A DNA stretch of 64,000 bases from Endothia cerciana (taxonomy: Eukaryota > Ascomycota > Sordariomycetes > Diaporthales > Cryphonectriaceae), in contig JALRMH010000015.1 of assembly GCA_026119935.1 (NCBI GenBank), positions 186,001-250,000 on the forward strand, read 5' to 3'. Below the pieces are notes generated by a model. That model searched no databases and had not been told where the DNA came from. It worked only from the letters and a program-made list of their open reading frames with translations. Positions 34,955-46,230 of this stretch are shown here, in pieces. Positions within the stretch are counted from its first letter, which is position 1. Each line of letters opens with the position of its first letter. The position numbers and the translations under genes are program-made.

Positions 34955-36929
34955 TGTGAAAAGAGTATCATATGAAAGAGAGTGTAGGGAAAGAGGGAAT
35001 CTTAATGATTGTATGCGAGAGGAGGGGGGGTGATAAGGTGAAAGACACAGAAAAGGATGAAAACTTCGGCCGCGATGAGGCTCACGATATATAATGAATC
35101 TGCACTGAACGTTTCTCAGAGCCAAAAATATACCAGTACGTTGTTCTGGACCCATCGATATCCCATGGGGCTTCAAAGCCTCGCAGTTCTCTTCTTCTTG
35201 CGCTACATCGCGAACTGACTCGTATCTGTTCATCCGGCGCAGTGATTCCGCGTCGAAACGTTCCCTCGTCAGCTGCTGCGCCAACATGGAGACTGATCGT
35301 CGACAATCCTTGCCAAGCGCTCGACACAAGTCGCAATACCGGTGTGAAATATCAGGCCACATCCTGACCTTTTCGTATGCCCCCCTTTTGTCCGCCCTCT
35401 TCGACCCACTCTATCTCATTGCACTAGTTTACACAGAATTCTGGACATCTTGGCAGACACAAATCTTGCGATAGTACCAAATAGCCACCTTAATCCTGTA
35501 ATTTGCTAGGTTGATCACTGAAGTACATTGTACAATAGCACTATCTGCGGGATATCTGAGTGCTGATGAGTTTCCCATGCAGAAGCAATGGTGCCGAAAG
35601 TTATATCATCATGGCAAATAGCTGTATAGTGCATCCGTGTGATCTTTGTGTGCATAGTAGCATGATCTGGGAGATTATTGTTTAGAAAATGATTCGTCTC
35701 ACGGCATTCGCGAGGCTGAACTGAAGAAACTCCTGGTAAGACAGGCAAGACGAACGGATAAACAGAAACAGGTTTACCAAACAAAGCCAAGAATAGTCAT
35801 CACATGTTCTGCCCCTGTCTCGGCACAGGCATGTCGAGCTTCCATAGCTACGGGTCAATAGGAGAGAGCCCCAATCCTTGATCCCCAACGGAGTGCAACA
35901 TGACACGTGAATTCTAGGTTGCTGACGAGTCTGCGAACATTACACAGTTCCTAGTGATACCTCGAACACGGGGTTTCGTCCGCCTAGGACTACCTGCTCG
36001 TCAAAAGCCTACATTCCTTATCCACACCGACTATCCGGCCACGCAAGAAGCAGCGTGTCAATGGGGCACCGGGGAGCGGGTGCAATGTGATAAGTTCATA
36101 CCTAGATATCCAAGTCAGCCTAAGCTGCGTCATCGGACGCCAGCGCTGTTTACTCATACCGTTGGATCTCCGTCGACGAGGGAGACGGCGCGATCCAGTC
36201 GTTTGTTTTCCTCCGCCCCGAATTCCCCCTGAATTGTATCTCTGAGCCATTCCCCAGCCTCGTCGCTTGCATTAATCACTTAGTCAGAAGAACGAGAAAT
36301 ACCGGGCCTCTGGCTAGGGCAAGCATCGTCACGTTTAGGTAGCATGGATCATGAAGATCATAACTGGGTAGTATACTATTTGTAGAATCGAATCCGCGCA
36401 ACAAGCAGCGTGGGATACTATGATGGCTCCCTCCTACGTAACTATACATCACATGATTGACCATGGGTCGAGATGCTTAACTTGTGAGGAAAGGAGAGGG
36501 TGGATCTCAGGTGCGGTGGAGCCCACGCGAAACGGACGAGGACGAGTTCGCTCGACAGGGATGACGAGTCATCAACGCGGCCTTAGTCAGTCTCAGTCCC
36601 GCTCGCGAGGCTGAGCCACAAGGTTCTAGGCTCGGAACGAAACATCCGCATAGTGGTGCCGGGATGTGGGAGCCGATCAGAATCCTAGACAAAGTTCCTT
36701 TTTTGGGCACAAGGCTGTTTGAGCTGTTGATGGATGGCGAGTATATGACTTCAAGCAATGCTCGTGGTGGCAGATCGGCCTTTTACTCCACCACTGGGCT
36801 TCTTCTGCTTAAGCTCGTCGATCTGAAACTTTCCTCTTGTCTCTCTTTCACTCCGTCACAACGATCATTGCTACCACCGATTACGACCATCACTTTCTGT
36901 CTGCTGCATCCTCCGTCTGCCTAGCCAAC
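34955..36929. other. 2-kb divergent intergenic region
   Basis: Promoters of the laccase (-) and the small secreted protein (+). TATA-like element at 35087-35094. No other gene recognised. Confidence 0.5.
35087..35094 (-). promoter_or_regulatory. TATA-like element of laccase
   Basis: TTATATAT on the minus strand, 133 bp before the laccase ATG. Confidence 0.4.
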
Positions 36930-37648
36930 ATGTCTAAGTGTCTTGTGGCCCTCACTGCTCTCTGGGCCGCCGTTGCTGGCGTGCTCGCTGCTCCAAACGA
37001 CCTGGTCTATCGCGCAAGCAGCAGCAGCAACTTCAGCCTCTTTGCATATGGATCAGACCAAAATACAGAAATCGGCGGATTCCCAATTTTCTACTACTCT
37101 GGTACGATTGCATCATGACCACTCTTTGGATGGCCGCCGCGTCCGCACTCTAACACGTTTGGCAATCCTGTTAGGTGATGCCTACATCGCCGATCCTGCG
37201 AAGGTCAGCTACACGGAAAGCTATGTGGTCTTCGGTACGTCTAACTCTTCTCTAACATCAATATCTCGTCCAACGCTAACTGTCCATGCTAGAGAAAGGC
37301 TCTACCGACTCAACTGAGTGGGTTGCCAATCCGCTCACAGTCAGCAGCTCCTCGTGGTCAGAATCGCTCTTCTACGTACCAGTGGGCTACGGGCCCATAG
37401 GCTTCTACAAAGACGGCGTCAGCAACGTCTCCACAAGCGACATTATCACTACTGGTTTCAAGTTTTATGGTACGACCGCCATGGTCCAAATCGACGGCAC
37501 GCTTGAAACTCAGTGGTACGCTGTCAACACATCCATCGATGGGCTCTGGTCCGTCGGCTGGAATGCCACGGGCGGAGGTATCACCGATGCGGAGCTGATC
37601 AGCCTGAGGAAGGTGACAGGTAGCAACGTTGACTACCCCAGCTCTTGA
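36930..37648 (+). CDS. small secreted protein of unknown function
   Basis: Three exons: 36930-37101, 37175-37234 and 37293-37648, 195 aa. A clear signal peptide (MSKCLVALTALWAAVAGVLA, then APNDL). The mature part is rich in Ser, Tyr, Gly, Asp and Trp with alternating beta-strand character (FSLFAYGSDQN, GGFPIFYYSGDAYIADPAK, GFKFYGTTAMVQIDG, WYAVNTSIDGLWSVGWN). There are almost no Cys after cleavage, so it is not a disulphide-knotted effector. Both introns (73 and 58 nt) have CTAAC branches and split codons after the first base. The fold is probably a beta-sandwich or lectin-like domain. No family recognised; proteins of this type are common in plant-associated and saprotrophic ascomycetes. It faces the laccase divergently, 2 kb away. 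Confidence 0.75.
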
Positions 37649-38272
37649 AAGTCCCCAGACAGCAAATGAATTTGAACCACAAGCTGGGGTGGTCAAGTCT
37701 GGTGGGTAGATACCGAGCGGGTCCGTGGTGGTCGGTTCGAAAACAGGGCAAGGAAAAGATGTTTGTCACATTTCTATACCGTGAAATGAAATGAGGGTGT
37801 CGATACAGCTGTGAGATATCCTGAAAACCTCCGGCAAAGTCAATAATACCTGCTTCGCGCCCATGCATTTCCCTTGACGAGCGTATGAGTTCTACATGAT
37901 GGTACGTAAGAAGGGACGGCAGCACAAGAATACCCGAACGCATTTGGTAAGCGACAAAAGGAGATTCGACAGCAATATATCTCGGCGGTCCTATCCTAGC
38001 TCTTAAAAGAGCCCGGTCTAGAATCGTTTCATTATGCCTTCCCACCGTCCTCTTCTCCTAGGTAAAGCGAGCCATGAGCTATGGCATGGAAATCCCTTTT
38101 CGTCTCGCCTACATATTTCCAGCTCCCAGAAGCGTGACCACGGCAGGCTCACGGCCGAAGTCAGCCTTCACGAATATAACCGCTGACCGCAAGCACAGCC
38201 TGGCCGGACCTTGCTAATTTTGACCCTGTCACCAAGGCAGATTTTCAGCACAAGCACAAGTCGATTATCAAA
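37649..38272. other. intergenic between convergent genes
   Basis: No gene supported. A minus-strand open frame of about 148 codons (37599-38045) overlaps the secreted-protein gene's end and has no ATG at its head. Confidence 0.5.
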
Positions 38273-38839
38273 TCACAACCATACACGTACCTTTATCCCA
38301 GACGAGAAGCAGCTCCCGCCGTCTTTGCTGAAGCAGCATCCTTTTGTCTTTGAGAAGCAGCATCCTTTTGTCTTTGAGAAGCAGCATCCTTCCGTATCGC
38401 TGAAACAACACCCGCCCCGGCTGCTGAAGCAGCAGCCTCCCGTATTGCTGAAACAGCATCCAGGCTGTCCTTCGTATTTATTCCACGGGTCATCATCGAA
38501 GCTGAGGGAGGTGGTCATCCCCGACTGCGAGATGTAGGGATCGGAGGGTTGGCGGGTGGGACTGGGCGCTGAGGGCATCGGTTGTTGCGGGAGGTGTTGC
38601 GACCGCCATTCTCCATTTCGTATAGGTGCCTCGCTAAGGACCTGGTAGTTACCTGGAATGGATCGCCGTTGGAAATCGAGCATACGGTCGCCGGGGTTGC
38701 GGTGCCCTGTGCTAGTGTTTGCAGTGTATGGTGGTGGCGCCTCGAGCCCATCCGCTACGGGAGGGGTTGTTTGTTGGTAGCCATTCAAGGGGGGCGTGCT
38801 CCCTGGGGGAACTTGAGGTGCGAGTGGGTCTTGCTTCAT
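38273..38839 (-). CDS. PPxY protein with octad CCFS-repeat tail
   Basis: A single exon of 188 aa on minus, from the ATG at 38839 (codons upstream are in frame but not ATG). The N-terminal 125 residues are disordered, Pro/Gln/Ser-rich, with PPPY at 35-38, a docking motif for WW domains of Rsp5/Nedd4 ubiquitin ligases. Residues 127-182 are seven units of exactly eight residues, each GCCFSxxx (the last GSCFS); two neighbouring units are identical (GCCFSKTK). The dense Cys pairs beside Phe suggest palmitoylation or metal binding. Adjacent Cys tails occur in CYSTM-type stress proteins, but the regular octad is different. After the repeats an AAG|GTACGT donor-like site lies at the end, so a further exon replacing the last five residues is possible. 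No family assigned. The function is unknown; membrane-tethered ligase adaptor is a hypothesis. Confidence 0.72.
   Translation of the reverse strand: MKQDPLAPQVPPGSTPPLNGYQQTTPPVADGLEAPPPYTANTSTGHRNPGDRMLDFQRRSIPGNYQVLSEAPIRNGEWRSQHLPQQPMPSAPSPTRQPSDPYISQSGMTTSLSFDDDPWNKYEGQPGCCFSNTGGCCFSSRGGCCFSDTEGCCFSKTKGCCFSKTKGCCFSKDGGSCFSSGIKVRVWL
38294..38461 (-). repeat. 24-bp in-frame tandem repeat (seven units)
   Basis: Encodes the seven octads of the CCFS tail. Units differ by several substitutions, mostly in the last three codons; two central units are identical. Confidence 0.9.
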
Positions 38840-39996
38840 TTCCAGGAGGGTCCTAGGGTATGAAAGTAATGTAGGGGACAAGAATCAGGGTGCGAAAGCC
38901 GAGCAAGTCTGTAGCACGGACAGTCAGTCTCCATCAGTACCTACAGGCTGACTATATACCGAGCTAAGAGTTCAAGGGTGTGCACGACTTACACAACAAC
39001 AGACAATTAGGTTAATGAAGTACCTACTAGATGACTTTAAACTTGAGAACAGACAGATATAGTCTCACTCAATTTCGCGGTGATAAATGCCGCTGATGCA
39101 ATGATGCACGACTTCGGTCGTGGGAGCCAGATGCTTTTGGCCGTGGTGGTGAAACTTGACGAGAGGAGGTTCAGCTCACCGGCCCTTGGGATGAGGAGCT
39201 ATTTGCTGACACCCCAAAAGCACGCTAAATCCTCGCTTCTTTGTGAGGCAGCCAGGCGGCGTCGTGATTTCGTCAGCTTCGATGATAGGGCTAAGCTGAA
39301 AGAGGTAGATTGCGCAAAAGTAGCTGAAATTCTGTCCAATGGCCTTGACCGCTGCGGCGAGAGACGCGTGGAGGTTAGCTGCACCGTTTCTCAGGAAGAA
39401 CCCCTCGAGGATGAGAATACTAATGGCGTCTTACGATCGCAAATACATGAGCATGGAAGGAGTGTATACCTGTCGTGTGTCTCATGGGACTTACTTCCGC
39501 TGGGTTGGCTCATTTTGAAATTAATGCGGAAACATTGAAACTTGGTGAAGTTGCGCATACCTGTACTCTTGCTATCAATGGCAATGTGTATGGTGAAATG
39601 CAAAACTCAGACAGTCACGGTATGAAGTAGAAGGAAAGAGGTGTCACAGTGGTGAGCAAAAAAAAAAAAACCGATAGCTGTGCACCTGGTCTCACTTCTT
39701 CATCTTATCTTGTGTGGTCCCGTAAACCCCTGGGAATATCATCCATAACCCAGGCCAGGCTATTAGAAACTCAACCAGGCGCTCACTATGAAAGAAGTAT
39801 CATCCGCAAGCTGAACCATCCATCTGTGACCTTCCTTCCAAACGCAAAAGCAGACGGAGATTATAGTGAGCTCTGCCATCCAGAGGAGACTGTTGAGTCC
39901 GTCGTGACTTGACGCCTAAGAATCCCCAAGGTTAGGCAATTGGCAAGTATGTCAGCATGCTGTATGACACCCACAGAATCCAAGGGACATTATGAT
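38840..39996. other. intergenic, no supported gene
   Basis: A 146-codon plus-strand frame from ATG 39101 to 39538 has ordinary composition but no domain, and a minus-strand frame overlaps it. An A12 run at about 39659-39670. Confidence 0.4.
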
Positions 39997-40687
39997 CTAA
40001 TTGTCCTCATCGTTGGCAGGAGCAGACTCCTGCTCGGCGGCGTGGGCCTTCTTGGGACGACCGCGAGATTTCTTGGTCGGGGTGGGATTGTCGTTGGTCT
40101 GGCAGGGGTCGACAGAGGCAGCGCGCTTGCCACTATCCTTCTCAGGAGTTGCGACAGCCTCCTCGTCTAGGAGCTTCTTCTTGATAGAGGCAAAGCAGGT
40201 GCGGGCGGATTGAGCGCGCTTGAAGCCAGCAACCTGGGCCAGCTTCTCGTAGTCGATCTGGAGAGGAGGGTTGTCAGCAAGATCAAGGGCAGGATAGGAT
40301 CCATGTGCACAAAACGAAAAAGAATGCCGCCTTCTGTAAAACAAACTGCCTTCTGTCGCTCTCCTCGGTGGAATACTGGGGTAGACGCGAAGTGGAAGGC
40401 CGCTGAAAGAGCACAAAAGCAAGAATCGCGGGCGAGTCTCAGGTACCCTCTGGCAAGTGGTAAACCCCCAATATACCTTCTAAAGCTAATTAACAGGAAG
40501 CTGTTCAGCAGAGGTGATTAATGGCGATGAAATATCAAGCCAGGGAAGGTGATGCAGTATGTACGGTGCACGCGTCCCCTAGCCCGTGACAGCCGCTACT
40601 TACCTGGACGTCTTTGAGGGAGCGCCAGGCCAGAACGGCCAACTCGGTCTCTCGAGCGGACAACATGACAATCTTCTGGCCAGACAT
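39997..40687 (-). CDS. small AT-hook nuclear protein
   Basis: Two exons on minus, 40687-40604 and 40257-39997, 114 aa. Exon 1 reads MSGQKIVMLSARETELAVLA and exon 2 IDYEKLAQVAGFKRAQSART, then ASIKKKLL: together a small Myb/HTH-like helical module common in Sordariomycete proteins. Residues 93-98 (RGRPKK) are an AT-hook that binds the minor groove of AT-rich DNA. The tail is acidic (ANDEDN). The size and layout match a family of small, abundant ascomycete proteins that may act as chromatin factors. The 346-nt intron is long for this region, but has a GTAAGT donor, CTGAC branch and CAG acceptor, and the joined phase is correct. A small exon hidden inside it cannot be excluded. Confidence 0.75.
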
Positions 40688-41597
40688 GATGACTAGGGAT
40701 AGCTCCTGTGTCTGGTCTTGGTGATGGCGTAGAGTAGGGTAGCGTGCTGTTGTAAGCCGTTGTAAGCTGTCGGGCTGCAGTTATCTAGGGCGAACTCTGG
40801 CACGGTGGCTTCGCGGAAGACGGGAAAGAAGGAGGGTTCGGTTTCTAGAGAGCTGAAAATCTGAGTAGAAACTGTCTGCCTTTAAGAATTGTGGAGGGTC
40901 TCGCGATGGAGAGGAGCCGAGGCAACCTCGTCTGGTTGATCCTCGCAACAACAACGACATCATAGCCCTGAGGGGCCTAGCTTGCACGCTCTCAGAACAG
41001 CGACATCATGACAGTGTTTAACGCGGGCCTAAAATTGGCATGACTACCTGTTGGAGAAAGCTCAGAGAGGCCTTGTCCATAAGACCTCAGTGAGCGAACC
41101 CTGGGAACCCACCACACAAGGCGGTGCACCATCAGCAGTACTTGCAAACCTTCTCATGAGGTGTTCAAGCCGCCTGTATTTTCTTCGGTGATGTTGCATA
41201 GCAGCATGGGGTGTTCATCACTGAATTCTCTGGCTACACTACCACGGTGAAGGTTCCTGTATATGTGACATGTTTGCCTGTCAAGAAGCTACATGTCTAA
41301 ACAGAGTATTTATTTCATTGAACTTTGTAATAAGGTCGTTTTTGTATTGTGATTCTGGCGCCCCAAAGACTTCTCTCTTTCTACAAATCACCAAAGCGAT
41401 TGCTGGTCACTTCCGGATGTTTGGTCTGTGGCCTTCACAGAGTATGCCGGCTACCTTCGGAAGTTTGATAATTTAATCAGCATTTTCTAAATAGGTTCTA
41501 CAAGGAATCATGGTGTGAAGAGCCTTCCGTCCCTCTCCGGACAGATCCAGAGCTCGCATATCCTTTTCGAACAACAAAGACACTATTCTTGGTGTAC

Positions 41598-41680
41598 AAC
41601 TATATAATCTCCCTTTCCTCCCAGAGAAACTATATAACCTCCTTTCCTTTCCAGAGTATTATAAACTCCCTTTTACTCCT
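41598..41680 (+). repeat. 30-bp tandem units with TATA and CT-rich core
   Basis: Two units (41598-41627, 41628-41657) each start AACTATATAA and continue with CT-rich sequence and CCAGAG; a third, more diverged unit with TATAAAC follows. Confidence 0.75.
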
Positions 41681-42073
41681 CCGCATCCCATCCTTAGGTG
41701 AGTAAGACGCTTCTCACAGACGTCAACTCAGCTCGACCAAGCCACTCCTTTCCAAGCCCCCGATCCCATCGAGACCGGTTTTGCCACTTATTCAATCCTC
41801 CCCCCACTCGTCACACTTGTCGAAACGGTCACAAACCCGCGGACGACTTGCGACTACCTACAGGAGGAGTCATACTACTCGTTCCTGAGGGCAGCGATCA
41901 GTATATATCACCACCTCAGGAGGTGAGGGCGACCGTGGTGGCTATTGGAGCCGGTCTCCAACCTATCCACCACCCACGGTCCAGGCTGAAGTTATGGCGT
42001 GCTGGTTTGAAACCCAGACGTTCCATTTCGCTTGCGGCTGCGAACTGAGTGAGTTGGCATCCCCGCCTCTTCC

Positions 42074-42074
<1 letters not shown>

Positions 42075-42105
<31 letters not shown>
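42075..42105 (+). repeat. (AC)15 microsatellite
   Basis: Uninterrupted dinucleotide repeat. Confidence 0.95.
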
Positions 42106-42106
<1 letters not shown>

Positions 42107-42329
42107 CCACACACAGCCTGACACATGCTACAGGGGAGCTCCTGTCCAGAAACAAGAGCATGCACTATAACCTCAGGAAGCTCCAAGTCCACTGGGACCG
42201 GCGCCCAGTCCGATTTGGGTTTCAAGCTCTTAGCAGAAGCCCCGAAGCTCCAGAGACTTATCATCATCATCTCGAAGAGCACAACCAACGTCCTGTCGGA
42301 ACGCGAGTGCGACCTGCAGTCGTACTTCA

Positions 42330-42346
42330 CCCCCCCCCCCCCCCCC
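42330..42346 (+). repeat. C17 homopolymer
   Basis: The longest mononucleotide G/C tract in the window. Confidence 0.95.
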
Positions 42347-43106
42347 GGCCTTCCAGGGAGGGGCAAGCGACGGCAAATTGCCTTTCGCAGTTGTCAACCT
42401 CGGCCATAATTAACCGTGGAGGTCTGCCTCTCGACAGCTGAGGGACGGCGCTTTGAGCGACCGATCCCTGGGCTCGCACTCAAGACTTGACAACGCCGCC
42501 GTCGACAATACCAAGGCCCTCTTAAAGGTATGACGGTGTCCATAACGCACATCTCACCCCATCCGCTCCGGCGGAGCATCATAGCTAATCTCGACCTTCC
42601 CCGAAGAGGACGTCGACAGCGGCTGACCAATGCACAACGACAGGCTTGACGCCAGACCTCATCCAGCAAACACCAATCCGAGAGAGAGACGTCGAGTACA
42701 ACAATGTGTCCCCGGGAGGTGCGTCCACCTCCTGGCTTCGGCTACGCCGGGGGGCAGCCCTCCGGGCAGCCCTCATCCTGGGCGGGCCGTGCCCATATAT
42801 TCGTGAAGCCTGGTGAGCCAGAGGAGGGGAGACTCGCAGGGTGTAGTATACCGACGTTGCCCGATGGCGGCACCCTGGAGGTGCCCACCGGGGGCGGCGA
42901 GGAGGCTGGCGGCCTCGCCATGTCGCCCTTCATCCGGGAGAGGAAGCTGGCAGCGGCTGGAGGGGCCGAGCCGGCACCACACAGGGGAAGTGGGTGGGGT
43001 CCTTGGGCAGGTTCCTGAGGACGACAACAGCGCCCTGGCGATGTCAGCGTCTATGCAGTACTTCGACCTGGACCTATTCCAGCCACATCGTAGGCAGTCC
43101 TACGAC

Positions 43107-43107
43107 G

Positions 43108-43146
<39 letters not shown>

Positions 43147-43148
43147 GC

Positions 43149-43213
<65 letters not shown>
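43107..43213 (+). repeat. (AAC)n microsatellite, about 34 units
   Basis: Nearly perfect over ~100 bp, with a single AGC unit near 43145. It would encode poly-Asn, poly-Thr or poly-Gln depending on frame. Confidence 0.95.
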
Positions 43214-43905
43214 AAAATAAAAAAATAAAAATCCAGTCATTCTTTGCCCCCTCACAGCTAACTACCTCGGGAAGATCCTGCGCCTAGGGGAACTGGGGGA
43301 GGGGGGCGGGGGTTGCTGTAATGATTGTCTTGCCTGTACCGCCTGTGGAGAGGAGTACCTCACCTACTATCAGCCTGCGACTCGGCAGCACAAGAGCTGG
43401 AGGCTGCTGGTATCCGCGCCGGCGGCCTCACGGCCTGCTGCTCTCCCGCACCTAATCCTGAGGCACCACTCCGTCCACCTCGAACCCTGGGTGACATAGA
43501 CGGGAGGGACATGGTACCTCTTAGTCCAGAGCTGAATGCTGGTGGAGAGCATGCAACGGCATCCCCATGATATACAACCTTTCGCTGCTAGATAGACGTA
43601 CAAGCATCTAACATGAGGGATGATGGTATAGGGAAAGATCTTCGCGGTCCAGAACGGGTTGTCCTCGCCATCAGACGGCAACGGCCAGGGTTGTTGTACT
43701 TCAAGGTGAACGTTTCGCCCACTGGGCAACTCCTGACGTTGGTAGTGGGTGGGCAGCTAGAGAAGGGAACATGGCCCCATGTGTACATGGAATATAGAGG
43801 ATGCCAGACTGAGGAGGAAAGCCTCTTGATAACCGTGGGATTACTTAGCCCAGAAGGGCTACCTGTCCCCCACCGCGCCCCCGCCCCTCCGTCCTCACAT
43901 CCTCG

Positions 43906-43924
43906 ACACACACACACACACACA
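43906..43924 (+). repeat. (AC)9 microsatellite
   Basis: Uninterrupted dinucleotide repeat. Confidence 0.9.
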
Positions 43925-44677
43925 AATACACAGAACCAATGACAAGTTTTGAAGAGCGACAAGTCCTTGTGTTCCCGTCGGGGGCGGCTTCTCCGGAAAG
44001 GGAAGGAAAAGGCTGACGCGCCGTCCTGGTGGGATCACATGGGGGGTTTCCCCCTCTGGGTGCTCCTCGTCTCACGTGCCACCCACCCCCAAAGGGCCAT
44101 CCTCGATGACTGACAAGAAAGCCCACCAGCCGCATGCGCCCACCCAATGTTGGCCACACGATGATGTGTGTGGCGGGGTACTTTGGTCAAACCGTAAGTA
44201 GTCAGCCCTGACTGCATGCGGCCGAGGCTTGCTGCTGCAGCGAATCCCAAGCCCCCCAAACGGCGGCCACTTCCGGCACTTACTTATCTCCAACGCATGT
44301 GTAATGTAAGAAAAGGAAGAAAAAAAAAAAAAAAAGGAAACCCCTCCCCCCCCTCCCCCGGGCAAAAAAAAACCCCAAAATCCAAGGGAGGTAAAAAGAG
44401 GGAGAGAGAGAGAGAGACGTCCCCGAGCTGAAGCTTCGCTTGTTGGGGCCGACCCTCACGTTGTACTAAGCCCCCCCCTCACACCGAGTACTTTTTTCCC
44501 TTACGTACTGTACTTTGTTAGAGCCGCTGACCAGCTCTCGACGAGTCTGGCAGGTGTGTAGGACACGGTGAGCGGCCGTTGGAGAAGCAGTGTTGGGGAA
44601 GGGCGTCTGATGGAGATTCCATTATGTCATTATAGTACATGACCTAGTTACCTGGGCGTGCTGGGATGTCTTCGTCA

Positions 44678-44689
44678 CCCCCCCCCCCC
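44678..44689 (+). repeat. C12 homopolymer
   Basis: Twelve consecutive C. Confidence 0.9.
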
Positions 44690-45114
44690 TCACGCCCCCC
44701 TGTACCGGGATGCCGGGGGTTAGACGCAGTAGCTCGCCCCACCTGGCGCTCCCCCTTCCCCCGCGGAAGGAGTGGGTGGGGTCAAACGCATATTTCAACG
44801 TCTCTCCAACTCTCTCGTTCGAGTCGCGGGAGGCACCAGCACGCCGTCACAGCCTACGTGCTGCCGCCCGTTGTCAGCCTCGAGGTGTCAGGAGGTCCAG
44901 GCACGTGCCAAAGGACAAACAACGGACGAGGGCCAACAGATCTCAGAAGAAGGGGGGGAGGAGGGGAAATAGCCACAGCATCGCAGCACAACCCGTCCCC
45001 TACGCGCCTCGCACCATGGGCGAACAGAGAGAGGTGTTGGACCCCCAAACCCCACCACGCCACCACTCTTGACAGGCCCAGCAGGTCGAGCCAAGGACCT
45101 TACGTACTCCACCA

Positions 45115-45145
45115 CCTCTTCCTCCTCCTCCTCCTCCTCCTCCTC

Positions 45146-45179
<34 letters not shown>

Positions 45180-45190
45180 TCCTCCTTCTC
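45115..45190 (+). repeat. compound (CCT)n(GCT)n microsatellite
   Basis: About ten CCT units followed by about nine GCT units, then imperfect CCT. Confidence 0.9.
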
Positions 45191-45921
45191 CCCCTCCAGC
45201 ATTACAACCACCAACCACAGTGCACCGTACCCGACAACTCGGGCCTTGCTGGGCTGCCCCAGAATCCGAGGCCCCTAGTGGCTGCGCTGTTCCCTTGAGG
45301 GCTGTAGAGCCCTGTGTGTCGCCTGGGCCTTCGCATTCCGGCCCCCACACCTAAGTGCACGAGAGGGTTGCTCCTGAGTGGTTGGCGAGATCCGAGGCTG
45401 CCAGGAAAATGAGACAGACAGATGAGACATGGTAGGCGCACCCGATGCTGTGTTGAGTGTTTGCTGGCTATTCTTCATCCTGGGGCTCGACTATGATTCG
45501 ACCGGGCCCCCGAGAGGTCCAAGTACGACGAGTCTGTTAGCCTCGGTGAGACTCGAAAGGGCCCTTCTCCAGCCACAGAGCATCTGCTGTCCAGGCCCCA
45601 GAGGACATTCGTAGAACACGGGCCCTAACTCATGTGATCCTGCGGGCGGGACCTTCTGTGGTGCGAGATGAAGATCCTGCCGGCGCAAGACGACTTGTCG
45701 ACAGTCCTCGATAGGTATTATCTCGGCCCAGAGCTGCGGTGATCACCTCAGATAGAGTACCACTAGTTCAGCCGTCAACGTCATGGAGGTGACTCCGCTG
45801 CCTCTCTCTAACCATCGGGGGCCTGTTGTTTTCTTGGGTGGTTTTATTTTTTTTTATTTTTTCTCTCTTTTGTTTTTGGGTCACCCACACCCCGCGTCGA
45901 TCCAGGCCCCTCATGTGGAGA

Positions 45922-45941
45922 CCCCCCCCCCCCAAAAAAAA
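45922..45941 (+). repeat. C12A8 tract
   Basis: Twelve C then eight A. Confidence 0.9.
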
Positions 45942-46152
45942 CACTGCCACAGTTCTATCACGGGACTTGGGGCTTCCAGCGTGTGAGACGCAACAATCCA
46001 TTTCAGAGGAGAGACTTACAGCTTGGACCAGCGTCTCACCGAAGGAGCCGCGCGGTGGGGGGGGACGTGTGCGGCATCGCCCGGGTTCTAGCTTCTCGGT
46101 CTAGTGAGATAGTTCAGCAGCGGGAGAAGCTTTCGCCTTACGCAACCGGGTC

Positions 46153-46230
46153 TGGGGGGGGGGTTTTTTTATTTTTTTATTTTTTTAATCTCTTTTTTTC
46201 TCTTTGGTTTTTGATTTTTTGATTTTTTTC
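46153..46230 (+). repeat. T-rich low-complexity tract
   Basis: Follows a G9 run; T7 blocks separated by single A, then C. A similar (ATTTT)n tract lies at 46466-46496. Confidence 0.85.

Noticed and set aside
37599..38045. 148-codon minus frame
   Set aside because: No ATG at its head, it overlaps the 3' exon of the secreted-protein gene, and has no family likeness.
39080..39538. 152-codon plus-strand frame
   Set aside because: It begins at a non-ATG codon; the shorter ATG version has no domain, no splice context and an overlapping frame on the other strand.
41049..41680. LTR retrotransposon starting TGTTGG
   Set aside because: No matching CCAACA end, target duplication, primer-binding site or reverse-transcriptase motif could be seen.
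45063..45298. Poly-Leu/Ser reading across the CCT/GCT repeat
   Set aside because: Pure simple-sequence translation, no start or splice support.
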